Of a stretch of 64,000 nt of DNA, positions 8,962 through 17,806 are shown piece after piece. Position numbers and translations under genes: made by a program. The number at the start of each line of letters is the position of its first letter. Positions within the stretch are counted from its first letter, which is position 1. Origin of the DNA: Blastochloris sulfoviridis (lineage in GTDB: Bacteria; Pseudomonadota; Alphaproteobacteria; Rhizobiales; Xanthobacteraceae). Where the stretch lies: positions 62,001 through 126,000 of the forward strand of contig NZ_VWPL01000001.1 in NCBI RefSeq assembly GCF_008630065.1, written 5' to 3'. The notes beneath the pieces were generated by a model, which made no database searches, had not been told where the DNA came from, and worked only from the letters and a program-made list of their open reading frames with translations.

Positions 8962-10044
8962 ATGAAATTCGCTCTTGCTGTCGCTGCCACTGCCACGCTC
9001 CTCCTCGTTCCCACGGGCGGCGGGGCTCTCGCCGCCGAGTCCTGTCCCGGCAATCCCGATGCGCTGGGAACGTCGCGCGAGGTGGCGATCGACCCGGCGA
9101 CGCTGCCGCGCATCGGCTTCATGCAATACAAGGAGATGGTGGAGCTTCAGCCGAAGGAGGTGATCTTCACCTTCGACGACGGGCCGCTGCCCAAGACCAC
9201 GCCTGCGGTGCTGGAGGCGCTGCGCAAGGAGTGCGTCAAGGCGACCTTCTTCATCGTCGGGCGCATGGCCAAGGCCTATCCCAACGTGCTGCGCGAAGTG
9301 GCCGCCGAGGGCCATTCGATCGCCACCCACAGCGTCACCCACCCGCTGATCTTCCCCAAGCAGAGCTTCGAGAAGGGCAAGCGCGAGATCGATGACGGCT
9401 TCGCCATCGTCAACGCGATCCTGGCGCAGGACGGCCGACAGGCCGCGCCGTGGTTCCGCTTCCCCGGCCTCGGCCGCACCAACGCGTTCGAGAAGTATCT
9501 CGGCGAGCGCGGCGTGGTGTCGATGAGCGCCGACTTCCCGGTCGACGACTGGCTGCACCGCACGCCTGATCAGGTCTACAAGATCGCCCTGGCGCGGCTG
9601 GAGGCCAACGGCAAGGGCATGTTCCTGCTGCACGACATCCAGCCCTCCACCGTGGCCATGCTGCCGCGCCTTCTGCGCACGCTGAAGGAGCGCGGCTACA
9701 AGGTGGTGCACATGGTGCCGCTCGGCACGCCGGGCGCCGAGGTCGCCCGCGCCGAGACCCGCACCCGCGTGCCGGCGATGCCCAAGCAGCCGGTGTCGGA
9801 CACCGTCAGCCCCGGCATGATGCCGTCGCTGGCCGAGCCCGTTCAGCCGGCGCCGCCAGCCACGCCGAGCGCGGCCGAGCAGGTTCCGGGACCGGGAGGG
9901 CTGCTTCCCGCCCGCCTCAACCCGCTGCCGCCGCACGACGTGGTCAGCCGCGATCTGGTGCCGCAGCGGCGCGACGAGATGCCGTTCTCGGTGTTCTGGC
10001 CCTCGCAGATCATGTACGACCTGCGCGCGCCGACGATGCGCTGA
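8962..10044 (+). CDS. secreted polysaccharide deacetylase, second of tandem pair
   Basis: 360 aa. Signal peptide 1 to about 25 (ALAAES), then a NodB domain with TFDDGP at 70-75, HSVTHP, RFPGLG and LLHDIQPS. It aligns along its whole NodB core with the preceding gene (shared PESLGT/PDALGT start, ECVKATFF, GYxVVHxMP), which points to a tandem duplication. It differs by a C-terminal extension of about 100 residues rich in Pro and Ala, perhaps a wall- or membrane-associated tail. The substrate cannot be told from sequence. Confidence 0.9.
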   Translation: MKFALAVAATATLLLVPTGGGALAAESCPGNPDALGTSREVAIDPATLPRIGFMQYKEMVELQPKEVIFTFDDGPLPKTTPAVLEALRKECVKATFFIVGRMAKAYPNVLREVAAEGHSIATHSVTHPLIFPKQSFEKGKREIDDGFAIVNAILAQDGRQAAPWFRFPGLGRTNAFEKYLGERGVVSMSADFPVDDWLHRTPDQVYKIALARLEANGKGMFLLHDIQPSTVAMLPRLLRTLKERGYKVVHMVPLGTPGAEVARAETRTRVPAMPKQPVSDTVSPGMMPSLAEPVQPAPPATPSAAEQVPGPGGLLPARLNPLPPHDVVSRDLVPQRRDEMPFSVFWPSQIMYDLRAPTMR

Positions 10045-10090
10045 GGCAGGCGATGCGCTGAGGCGGCATCCCGAGATATCCGACGTGATG

Positions 10091-10114
10091 ATGGCCGGGC
10101 CTGCGCCCGGCCAT
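10091..10114 (+). terminator. hairpin downstream of the deacetylase pair
   Basis: Perfect 10-bp inverted repeat (atggccgggc / gcccggccat) with a four-base loop, followed by tttgcatt. The T run is weak, so termination may be partial. A stronger hairpin follows at 10206. Confidence 0.6.
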
Positions 10115-10205
10115 TTGCATTCTGGGCATGTGTGTTGGACAGGCGTGAAGGTACGCGCCGGCCGGACTTCGTGCGATTCGCCAAGACGCCTGGTTCGCCA
10201 AAACG

Positions 10206-10243
10206 AAAAACGGCCCGGTCCATCAGGAGCCGGGCCGTTTTTT
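10206..10243. terminator. bidirectional Rho-independent terminator
   Basis: Thirteen-base arms aaaaacggcccgg / ccgggccgttttt around a loop of about eleven bases, with T runs on both strands. It can stop the deacetylase transcript from the left and the tRNA-Leu transcript from the right. Confidence 0.9.
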
Positions 10244-10274
10244 CGCTGAGCGGCGGCTTTCGTCGCCGTCAGTC

Positions 10275-10359
10275 TGGTGCGGTCGAGAGGACTCGAACCT
10301 CCACGGGTCTCCCCACTAGCACCTCAAGCTAGCGCGTCTACCAGTTCCGCCACGACCGC
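10275..10359 (-). tRNA. tRNA-Leu (anticodon GAG)
   Basis: Read on the minus strand the 5' acceptor strand GCGGTCG pairs with CGACCGC, followed by discriminator A and an encoded CCA (plus-strand tgg at 10275-10277). The anticodon arm is CTAGC-TTGAGGT-GCTAG, giving GAG at positions 34-36, which reads CUC/CUU leucine codons. A long variable arm typical of leucine tRNAs and the T loop GGTTCGAGTCC are present. It is followed by the bidirectional terminator at 10206-10243. Confidence 0.97.
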
Positions 10360-10604
10360 AATTGCTTCAGGCGTTCAATGCCGAAGCGGCCGGTGTGTTA
10401 GCAAAGGACGGCAGCCACCACAAGCCGCCTGCCAACATTCCTTGCCGCAATCCGCACAGCCGGTGGATATCCTGATGGGGGACACCCCGACGAAAGCAGT
10501 CACCCGACAAAGGCCGTCAGACGAAATCCGGCGCGCTGCGCCGGCGCTTCGTTGTCCGGCTGCCGAAAGCTTCGGTTCCGGCCGGGGATTTTTCGCCGAC
10601 ATCG

Positions 10605-10643
10605 TTTCCGGCATCCCGAAGGGATCGACCGGAAACCGTATCA
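10605..10643 (-). repeat. stop-codon dyad (TGATACGGT-type), copy 2
   Basis: On the minus strand the fliN-like stop codon continues as TGATACGGTTTCCGG, then a palindromic atcccttcgggat core, then CCGGAAAC. The same core, without the stop-codon part, recurs at about 18780-18812. Confidence 0.7.
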
Positions 10644-10889
10644 CGCCTCGCTCGGCAGGGTGGCGCGCGACAGCAGGCGGGTGATGTTGACGGCGATCCG
10701 ATTGCCGTTGATCACCACGGCGCCCTTGGCCACCGGCAGGTTGTTGGCCAGAATCGTCACCTCGTCGTCCTCGGTGGCGTCGAGCTCGATGATGGCGCCG
10801 CGGCCCATGCGCAGCATCTGGTGGATGGGCATCACGGTCGAGCCGAGAACCACGGAAATGTCGAGTTGGACGGTGTCGATGTTCGCCAC
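10641..10889 (-). CDS. orphan FliN/SpoA-domain protein
   Basis: 82 aa if started at the GTG at 10889 (cgagg upstream), 96 aa if started at 10931. The protein is almost only a SpoA (FliN C-terminal) domain: LDISVVLGSTVMPIHQ, GAIIELD, VTILANNLPVAKGAVVINGN and VNITRLL. FliN forms the flagellar switch ring that binds CheY-P. Full FliN is longer and sits in a flagellar operon, whereas no flagellar gene is adjacent here. It may be a second short FliN paralogue or a type III secretion relative. It is divergent from lipB with a short gap. Confidence 0.8.
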   Translation of the reverse strand: MANIDTVQLDISVVLGSTVMPIHQMLRMGRGAIIELDATEDDEVTILANNLPVAKGAVVINGNRIAVNITRLLSRATLPSEA

Positions 10890-10958
10890 GATGACCTCGA
10901 AACACGGAACGCCACAGGGTGCGTACCGCAAAATTCATCCAGTCATGGTTAAAAACGA

Positions 10959-11705
10959 ATGAATCTGCGCCAGGATCTCGCCGCAGCCCTGCCCGCCGAT
11001 GGCCTGTGTCGGGAGATCGGCGGCCCGCCGGTGGCGTGGCGGATCGCCGACGGCTTGGTGTCCTACGAGGACGCCGTGGCGGCGATGGAGGCCCGCGTCG
11101 CGGCGATTCGCGCGGGCGAAGCGCCGGAGCTGGTGTGGCTGGTCGAGCACCCGCCGCTCTATACGGCCGGCACCAGCGCGGCGGAGGCCGACCTGCTCGC
11201 GCCCGGCCGCTTCCCGGTGTTCCGCACCGGCCGCGGCGGCCAGCTCACCTATCACGGCCCCGGCCAGCGGGTGGCCTATGTGATGCTCGACCTCTCCCGG
11301 CGCGGCCAGGACGTGCGGCGATTCGTGGCGGCGCTGGAGGCCTGGATCATCGCCACGCTGGCCCGCTTCAACGTCACCGGCGAACGGCGCGAGGATCGCG
11401 TCGGCGTGTGGGTGCGCCGGCCGCAACTCGGGCCGGGCCGCGAGGACAAGATCGCCGCCATCGGCATAAGGGTGCGCCACTGGGTGACGTTCCACGGCAT
11501 CTCGCTCAATGTCGAGCCGGAGCTTGCGCACTTCGCCGGCATCGTGCCTTGCGGCATCGCCGATCCGCGCTATGGCGTAACCTCGCTGGTCGATCTCGGC
11601 CTGCCCGTCACCGTGGCGGAAGCCGACATGGCGCTGCGGGCGGCGTTCGAGGCGGTGTTCGGGCCGACCGCCGCCGCGCCGGACGATGCATCGCATTCGA
11701 ACTAA
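10959..11705 (+). CDS. lipB: octanoyltransferase LipB
   Basis: 248 aa. It moves octanoyl from acyl carrier protein to lipoyl domains, the first step of lipoate synthesis. Key motifs are [12 protein letters not shown] near 63-74, [12 protein letters not shown] near 92-103, the catalytic Lys164 in [12 protein letters not shown], and the nucleophile Cys198 in GIVPCGI. The length is normal. Monocistronic as far as can be seen. Confidence 0.96.
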   Translation: MNLRQDLAAALPADGLCREIGGPPVAWRIADGLVSYEDAVAAMEARVAAIRAGEAPELVWLVEHPPLYTAGTSAAEADLLAPGRFPVFRTGRGGQLTYHGPGQRVAYVMLDLSRRGQDVRRFVAALEAWIIATLARFNVTGERREDRVGVWVRRPQLGPGREDKIAAIGIRVRHWVTFHGISLNVEPELAHFAGIVPCGIADPRYGVTSLVDLGLPVTVAEADMALRAAFEAVFGPTAAAPDDASHSN

Positions 11706-11970
11706 ATCGATAACAGCGCCTGAATTCCTGTCTGGTAGTGATTTTACGTGACGCCGGGGCTGCGCGGCGCATGCGGTGCGGCGGCCGTCCGGTTCTTCTT
11801 TCCCTACGGCGACCCGAGAGCGGGCGCCGCATCCGCAGGTGACCCTGCGTTCGGAGGACACTGCCTTGCCACGTAACGGCCACGCCTGTGGTGATTTCGC
11901 GGCAAGGGGAACGTGTCCGAACGTGAGCGGTTCTCACTGCGGAGGGGTAACATCATTCGAAGGAGTTGTT

Positions 11971-12357
11971 ATGCGTAAGGCTGTCATCGTTCTGTCGGCC
12001 ATGGTCGCCCTCGCGGGCGCTGCCACCAGCGCCTCGGCCGAGCAGCGCTATTATGACGAACGGACGGGTGCGCTGCTGGGCACCGGCGCCGTGGTCGGCA
12101 CCGTCGTCGGCGTCGGCCTGTTCAATGGCTGGTGGGGCAGCTCGGCCACTGCGACCGCTCTCGGCTCGACGGCGGCGTCCTCGGCCGTCGTCGGCGGCGT
12201 GGCCGGCGTCGGCACCGTCGCCCTGATCCACGCGGCCACCACGCCGTGCACCGGCTTCGACGCGCTGCTGGGCCCATTCCGGCAGGGTCCGTCCGGCTGC
12301 GTCGACGGCCATTATGTCGGTTATCAGGCCGCGGCCCAGACCAAGCGCCGCCACTGA
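11971..12357 (+). CDS. small exported Gly/Ala-rich protein, function unknown
   Basis: 128 aa. Signal peptide 1-23 (cleavage after ASA). A hydrophobic Gly/Ala-rich middle follows, with two glycine-zipper-like stretches (GTGAVVGTVVGVG and VVGGVAGVGTVA) separated by WWGSS. The C-terminal part has two Cys (TPCTGFD, SGCVDGHY). The ATG at 11971 is supported by aaggag upstream. Glycine zippers suggest membrane insertion or self-association. No specific function can be assigned. The 265 bp upstream hold no recognisable gene. Confidence 0.75.
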   Translation: MRKAVIVLSAMVALAGAATSASAEQRYYDERTGALLGTGAVVGTVVGVGLFNGWWGSSATATALGSTAASSAVVGGVAGVGTVALIHAATTPCTGFDALLGPFRQGPSGCVDGHYVGYQAAAQTKRRH

Positions 12358-12488
12358 CGCCACGGCGTCGCAACCCAACCGCGTCGCAACCCACAAGACT
12401 TCGCGGGTCGGGTTGGCAGGATGCTCCACGGAGCATCCGGGCCACCCGGCCCGCGGTGCTTTCCGGCGTACCCGACCAAGCCGGTGCG

Positions 12489-12782
12489 TCAGCGGGTCGG
12501 CAGCACCGAGAAATTCTGGCCGGGTTGGCGCGCGGCGAGCTCGGCCTCGGCCGTCTCGATCACCCGGAGAAAGTCCACCCGCGCCGTGGACGGCCCGCGC
12601 TGGCAATCGGCGATCATCGCCTCGACCGCCTGCGCCGGCCCGGCCGCCACCGCCTCGACCGAGCCATCGATGCGGTTGCGCACCCAGCCGGCGAGACCGT
12701 AGCGGGCGGCGCTCCGCTCGACGTAATTGCGGAAGCCCACGCCCTGCACCCGTCCGGTGATGATGAGCCGGGCCACCCTCAT
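12489..12782 (-). CDS. acyP: acylphosphatase
   Basis: 97 aa, normal length. It hydrolyses the carboxyl-phosphate bond of acyl phosphates. The signature GRVQGVGFRNYV carries the phosphate-binding Arg18, and GWVRNRIDGSVE carries the catalytic Asn36. A gggagg ribosome site lies upstream of the ATG. It follows the cyclopropane synthase gene by 34 bp on the same strand, so the two may be cotranscribed. Confidence 0.95.
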   Translation of the reverse strand: MRVARLIITGRVQGVGFRNYVERSAARYGLAGWVRNRIDGSVEAVAAGPAQAVEAMIADCQRGPSTARVDFLRVIETAEAELAARQPGQNFSVLPTR

Positions 12783-12816
12783 CGCAGCGCCCTCCCCGCC
12801 CTCGACTGATCGCGAC

Positions 12817-14043
12817 TCACCGTGCGCCCGCGTCCAGCGCGCGCTCAGTGTCCACCATGTAGTCGCGGATCACCGGCACGGCGTCGCGCCTGGCGGCCAG
12901 CAGGAGCTGGAACACCATGTTGGAGCCGTGCAGGAAGCCCAGCTCCACCGCGGCGAGATAGAACTCCCACATCCGCGCGAACCGCTCGCCCATCATCGCC
13001 ACCACCGCGGCGCGCTCGGCGGCGAAGCGTTCGCGCCAGTGCTTGATGGTCCAGTAGTAGTGCAGCCGCAGCACCTCGCAGTCGGCCACCCACAGGCCGG
13101 TGCGCTCGGTGGAGGCGAACACCTCCGACAGCGCCGGCACGTAGCCGCCGGGGAAGATGTGCTTGCGGATGAACGGCGCGGTCGAGCCCGGCGGCGACAT
13201 GCGGCCGATGGCGTGGATCATGGCGAAGCCCTCGGGCTTCAGCAGGCGCTTCACAGTGGAGAAGTAGTCGTCGAAATAGGCGACGCCGACGTGCTCCATC
13301 ATGCCGACCGACACCAGCCGGTCGAACGTGCCCTCAAGCTCGCGGTAGTCGGTCTCGACGAAGGTGACGCGGTCCTCCACGCCCTCCGCCTTGGCGCGCT
13401 CGCGGGCAGACGCGATCTGCTCGGGCGAGACATTGATGGCGGTGACGGTGGCGCCGCAGGCCTTGGCGAGGTAGCAGGCGAGCGACCCCCAGCCCGAGCC
13501 GATCTCCACCACGCGCATGCCGGGCGCAATCTTCAGCTTGGCCGCGATGTGGCGCATCTTGGCGCGCTGGGCGTCGGCGAGCGGGGTATCCGGCGCCGTG
13601 AAGTAGGCGCAGGAATAGCTCATGGTCTCGTCGAGCCACAGCCGGTAGAAGGCCGCCGGGTGGTCGTAATGGTGGCGGGCGTGCTGGGCGGCGCGGCCCA
13701 GCGGGTTCGACTGGTGGACGCGCTTCAGCGCCCGCCAGACGCGGCGCAGCGCCTGCTGCAGCGGATGCGACGCCAGCCCCGAGCGGTTGACCGAGAACAG
13801 CAGCAGGAGGTCGAAGACGCTGCCGCCGTCCTCGATGGTCAGCCGGCCGTCCATATAGGCTTCGCCGGCCGCAAGCTCGGGATTGAGGAAGAGCTGGCGC
13901 GCGACCTTGTCGTCGTGGAAGCGGACGGTGACGACCGGCCCGCCCTCACCGGAGCCGAAGGACCGGCGTGCGCCGTCATGGTCGATCACGGTCAGCCGGC
14001 CATTGCGGACAAACCGGGTGAGCAGCGTGGCAAGCAGTCGCAT
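12817..14043 (-). CDS. cfa: cyclopropane-fatty-acyl-phospholipid synthase family
   Basis: 408 aa SAM-dependent methyltransferase. The N-terminal domain (to about 130) has the family SFGSGEGGPV and GEAYMDGRL motifs. The methyltransferase part has VVEIGSGWGSLACYLA (SAM site) near 182, INVSPEQ, and MMEHVG. Cfa adds a methylene to unsaturated acyl chains in membrane phospholipids. Strong ribosome site (tggagg). Some members act on other lipids, so the exact product is inferred. Confidence 0.92.
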   Translation of the reverse strand: MRLLATLLTRFVRNGRLTVIDHDGARRSFGSGEGGPVVTVRFHDDKVARQLFLNPELAAGEAYMDGRLTIEDGGSVFDLLLLFSVNRSGLASHPLQQALRRVWRALKRVHQSNPLGRAAQHARHHYDHPAAFYRLWLDETMSYSCAYFTAPDTPLADAQRAKMRHIAAKLKIAPGMRVVEIGSGWGSLACYLAKACGATVTAINVSPEQIASARERAKAEGVEDRVTFVETDYRELEGTFDRLVSVGMMEHVGVAYFDDYFSTVKRLLKPEGFAMIHAIGRMSPPGSTAPFIRKHIFPGGYVPALSEVFASTERTGLWVADCEVLRLHYYWTIKHWRERFAAERAAVVAMMGERFARMWEFYLAAVELGFLHGSNMVFQLLLAARRDAVPVIRDYMVDTERALDAGAR

Positions 14044-14149
14044 CGAGTCGCCTCCAGCGGTGGTGGCGACTGTATCACGGGACGTGATCGCGCAACTTGG
14101 CGGCGCGCGCTTTTGGGCCGCATCGCCATCCCGAGGGATCGCGCGATCG

Positions 14150-14402
14150 TAGGGCGCAATAGCGAAGCGTATTGCGCCAAGTGAGCCCGCAAAAGGGCGG
14201 AATACGCTTCGCTATTCCGCCTCACACACGGCACCCGGTCCCGGGTCTCGCTTCGCCTCGCCCGGGACGACGACCTTTCAAGGAGCTTCGTCATCCCGGC
14301 CAAGCGCCGAAGGCGTGCGAGCCGGGATCGTCTTCAGGAAACGGGCCTGTTCTGCGGACGGTCCCGGGTCTCGGCTTCGCCTCGCCCGGGACGACGATGC
14401 AC
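14150..14402. repeat. family A palindromic repeats, copy 2, plus two gcgcaata dyads
   Basis: In the 375-bp gap 14044-14418. At 14153-14178 and 14196-14221 are two perfect dyads, ggcgcaata...tattgcgcc and ggcggaata...tattccgcc, both with a gcgaagcg-type core. From about 14236 come gtcccgggtctcg / cgcccgggacgac arms twice, separated by a catcccgg...ccgggatcg block. No gene seen. Confidence 0.75.
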
Positions 14403-14418
14403 AACAAACGTCCGCCGA

Positions 14419-16455
14419 TCAGGCGAATTCCATGATCACCGCGTCGACCGACATCGAGTCGCCGGGCTGCGCCTTGATCGCCTTGACGACGACGTCGCGC
14501 TCGGCGCGCAGCACGTTCTGCATCTTCATCGCCTCGACGATGCACAGCGCCTCGCCGGCCTTGACCTCCTGGCCTTCCTTGACCGCGATCTCGACCACCA
14601 GCCCCGGCATCGGGCACACCAGCTCCTTGCCGTGGTCGGGGCCCTTCTTCTGCGGCATCAGGGCGGCGAGCTTGGCCTCGCGCTCGTTGTAGACGTAGGT
14701 CACCGCCGACATACCGCGGTGGGAGATGCGGAAGCCGTTGGGCACGGTGCGCACCTGGGCGGTGCGCGGCACGCCGTCGATGGTGCCGCGCCACACCAGG
14801 TCGCCCGGCTTCCAGTACGAGGCCAGCCGGTAGGTGGTCTCCTCGCGGCCGCGCAGCGTGAGCAGCGAGACCTTCCACTCGTCGACCTCGGTGCCGACGC
14901 CCGCGGCCTCCGACACCTTGACGTGGAACTCCAGGTCCTTCTCGAACACCACGCAGCGGAACGGATCGACCGGGATCGGCCGGCCCACGATCTGGCCGGA
15001 GATCAGCCGGCGGCGGCGGGTGGAGATGAAGTCGATGGAGGCCGCCACCGCGGCGATGATGCGCGCGACCTCGCCCTCCGGATGCTGGACCTTGAAGCCG
15101 TCCTTGTATTCCTCGGCGATGAGGCCGGTCGACAGCTTGCCCTGGCGCCAGCGCGGATGCTGCATCAGCGCCGACAGGAACGGGATGTTGTGCTGGATGC
15201 CCTCGATGGCGAACGCGTCGAGGGCGTGCGCCATGGCGTCGATCGCCTGGTTGCGGGTCGGCGCGTGAGTGACCAGCTTGGCGATCATCGGATCGTACCA
15301 GATCGAGATCTCGCCGCCCTCGAACACGCCGGTGTCGTTGCGGATGATCGAATCCTCGAACGGCCCCTCGTGCGGCGGGCGATAGCGCGTCAGGCGGCCG
15401 GTCGAGGGCAGGAAGTTGCGGAACGGGTCTTCCGCATAGATGCGGCTCTCGATCGCCCAGCCGTCCAGCTTGATGTCGTCCTGGGTGTATTTGAGCGGCT
15501 CGCCGGCGGCGACGCGGATCATCTGCTCGACGAGGTCGATGCCGGTGACCATTTCCGTCACCGGATGCTCGACCTGCAGGCGGGTGTTCATCTCCAGGAA
15601 GTAGAAGGACCGGTCCTGGCCGGCGACGAACTCGACGGTGCCGGCCGAGTCGTAGCCCACCGCCTTGGCCAGCGCGACCGCCTGGGCGCCCATCCTGGCG
15701 CGGGTCTCGGGGTCGAGCAGCGGCGAGGGCGCCTCCTCGATGACCTTCTGATTGCGGCGCTGGATCGAGCATTCGCGCTCGCCGAGGTGGATGACGTTGC
15801 CGTGCTTGTCGCCCAGCACCTGGATTTCGATATGGCGCGGCTCGATGATGAACTTCTCGATGAACACGCGGTCGTCGCCGAACGAGGCCTTGGCCTCGGC
15901 GCGGGCCAGCTTGAACCCGTCGGCAACCTCGGCCCTGGAATGGGCGACGCGCATGCCCTTGCCGCCGCCGCCGGCGGAGGCCTTGATCATCACCGGATAG
16001 CCGATCTCGTCGGCGATCCGCACGGCGTGCTGGTCGTCCTCGATGACGCCGAGATAGCCCGGCACGGTCGAGACCTTGGCGGCAGCGGCCGCCTTCTTGG
16101 ACTCGATCTTGTCGCCCATGGCGGCGATCGCCCTGGGGTTCGGGCCGATGAACACGATGCCATGCTTGGCCAGTTCGACCGGGAACGCCTCGCGCTCGGA
16201 CAGGAAGCCGTAGCCGGGGTGCACCGCCTCGGCGCCGGTGTCCTTGCAGGCTTTGATGATCTTGTCGATGACGAGGTAGGACTCCGCTGCGGCGGGCGGA
16301 CCGATATGGACCGCCTCGTCGGCCATGTCGACGTGCATGGCGTCCTTGTCGACGTCGGAATAGAGGGCGACGGTCTTGATCCCCATCCGTTGCGCGGTGC
16401 GGATGATGCGGCAGGCGATCTCACCGCGATTGGCGATCAGGATTTTCTTGAACAT
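14419..16455 (-). CDS. pccA: propionyl-CoA carboxylase, biotin-containing alpha subunit
   Basis: 678 aa. A biotin carboxylase domain (start KKILIANRGEIACRI, ATP site ASAGGGGKGMR near 160, EMNTRLQVEHPVTE near 295), a BT linker domain, and a biotinyl domain with EAMKM whose Lys644 is the biotin site. With PccB it carboxylates propionyl-CoA to methylmalonyl-CoA, in propionate and branched-chain amino acid use. The propionyl assignment over acetyl- or methylcrotonyl-CoA carboxylase rests on the whole-protein pattern and on pccB nearby. Confidence 0.93.
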   Translation of the reverse strand: MFKKILIANRGEIACRIIRTAQRMGIKTVALYSDVDKDAMHVDMADEAVHIGPPAAAESYLVIDKIIKACKDTGAEAVHPGYGFLSEREAFPVELAKHGIVFIGPNPRAIAAMGDKIESKKAAAAAKVSTVPGYLGVIEDDQHAVRIADEIGYPVMIKASAGGGGKGMRVAHSRAEVADGFKLARAEAKASFGDDRVFIEKFIIEPRHIEIQVLGDKHGNVIHLGERECSIQRRNQKVIEEAPSPLLDPETRARMGAQAVALAKAVGYDSAGTVEFVAGQDRSFYFLEMNTRLQVEHPVTEMVTGIDLVEQMIRVAAGEPLKYTQDDIKLDGWAIESRIYAEDPFRNFLPSTGRLTRYRPPHEGPFEDSIIRNDTGVFEGGEISIWYDPMIAKLVTHAPTRNQAIDAMAHALDAFAIEGIQHNIPFLSALMQHPRWRQGKLSTGLIAEEYKDGFKVQHPEGEVARIIAAVAASIDFISTRRRRLISGQIVGRPIPVDPFRCVVFEKDLEFHVKVSEAAGVGTEVDEWKVSLLTLRGREETTYRLASYWKPGDLVWRGTIDGVPRTAQVRTVPNGFRISHRGMSAVTYVYNEREAKLAALMPQKKGPDHGKELVCPMPGLVVEIAVKEGQEVKAGEALCIVEAMKMQNVLRAERDVVVKAIKAQPGDSMSVDAVIMEFA

Positions 16456-16540
16456 TCCGCGCGTCCTTCCGCACCCGAACTAATTCCGGCGGTGTGTTGG
16501 GACGTCATCATCGCCTTGTCAATGTGGGCGTTCGTTGCAG

Positions 16541-17800
16541 TCACCCGGTCAGCGCCCAAACCAGGGCGCCGGCGGCCACCATCGCGGCCGATCCCAGCGC
16601 CAGCGGACCCGCGAACGCCCAGCCGCCAGCCGCCGCGCCGAGCGCCGCCTTCAGCGTGGTATTGGTCGCAGCCGCAAGCAACACGCCGAGGCTGGGAAGG
16701 GTCGCATCGCCGCCCTTGCGGGCCAAATCGGCCATGGCGAAGGTTGCAGCGTCCAGATCGGCCGCCCCGGCAATGCCGGCGACGGCCAGCGTCGCCTCCG
16801 GGCCGAGCGCGGCCGCGGCCGCGCGGCTGGCCGCCGTCACGGCCACCAGCAGAAGCGCGTACTGCAACACCGAGCCCAGCGCGAACGGATTGGACAGCGC
16901 CGGCTCGCTGCCCGGCGGCGTGGTCCTGCGCCAGGAGAATACCAGTCCACACGCCAGCGCGGCCCCAGCCGCCGCCAGCAGCGGCGGTGCCGCCACACCG
17001 GCGGTGCCGAGCAGCACCGTCAGCAGAATCGCGGTGCGCGTCAGCGACACGGCGCCGGCCACCAGCGCCGCACCGGCCAGAAGCTGCGGGTCGCCCTCCC
17101 CGGCCGCGGCACGCCGCGCATTGGCCAGCGTCACCGCCGTCGAGGACACCAGCCCGCCGGCCGCCCCCGCCACAAGCTGGCCGCGCCGGGCACCGAGCAG
17201 CTTGACCGCCGCATAGCCGCCGAAGGCCACCGCCGCCAGCACGATGACCACCAGCAGGAGCTCGCGCGGGTTGAGGCCGCCATAGGGGCCGACGGTGCGG
17301 TCGGGAACCAGCGGCAGAGCGATGAACGTCATCCCCAGCAGCAGGAGCGCCGAGCGCAGCTCCGGCCAGGTGATGCGCGCCACGAAGGCATGGAGCGGCT
17401 CGCGCGCCGCCAGGATGCCGGCGGTGGCCACGCCCGCGGCCGCGACGAGGTGCGGATCGCCGGCCATGGCGTAGGCGCCGAGCGCGAAGGTGACGAGGCC
17501 CGCCACCGTGCCGGTGACGCTGAACGTGCCGTCGTGCACGCTTTCGCGGAACTGGAAGGCGGCGAACACCGCGCCGAGCGTTGCGAACGCCAGGCCGAGC
17601 AGCAAGCCGGCGCCGGCCGGCAGCGCCAGGGCGATGGCGCCCACCACCCCGCCGAGCATGCCGATCAGCGTGTAGGTTCGCAGGCCCGCGGTGCGCTGGC
17701 CGGGGGCCTCCCCACGCTGGCGCCAGCCGCGTTCGACGCCGATCAGAAGACCGACGCCGAGCGCCAGGGCCAATCGCTGGAAGAGGTCCGCCAGTTCCAT
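16541..17800 (-). CDS. MgtC/SapB and DUF4010 family membrane protein
   Basis: 419 aa with about a dozen hydrophobic helices. The N terminus carries the MgtC/SapB motif (GLLIGVERG near 17-25, RTAGLRTYTLIG, GTFSVTG). The C-terminal half is a DUF4010 membrane domain (GGLVSSTAVTLANAR, ATNTTLKA). MgtC-like proteins are linked to Mg2+ limitation and membrane-potential control, but the role of the DUF4010 fusion is unknown. It sits between pccA and pccB on the same strand, with no functional reason apparent, and starts 6 bp after the YARHG gene. Confidence 0.85.
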   Translation of the reverse strand: MELADLFQRLALALGVGLLIGVERGWRQRGEAPGQRTAGLRTYTLIGMLGGVVGAIALALPAGAGLLLGLAFATLGAVFAAFQFRESVHDGTFSVTGTVAGLVTFALGAYAMAGDPHLVAAAGVATAGILAAREPLHAFVARITWPELRSALLLLGMTFIALPLVPDRTVGPYGGLNPRELLLVVIVLAAVAFGGYAAVKLLGARRGQLVAGAAGGLVSSTAVTLANARRAAAGEGDPQLLAGAALVAGAVSLTRTAILLTVLLGTAGVAAPPLLAAAGAALACGLVFSWRRTTPPGSEPALSNPFALGSVLQYALLLVAVTAASRAAAAALGPEATLAVAGIAGAADLDAATFAMADLARKGGDATLPSLGVLLAAATNTTLKAALGAAAGGWAFAGPLALGSAAMVAAGALVWALTG

Positions 17801-17806
17801 GGCGGG

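Noticed and set aside
14632-17205. 857-residue open frame on the plus strand over pccA
   Set aside because: It is antisense to pccA and the MgtC-like gene, rich in Arg/Gly/Ala low-complexity runs, and arises from the third-position GC bias of the real genes.
16541-17800. Role of the MgtC/DUF4010 protein in propionyl-CoA carboxylation
   Set aside because: It lies between pccA and pccB but is an integral membrane family with no link to carboxylases, so placement alone is not evidence.
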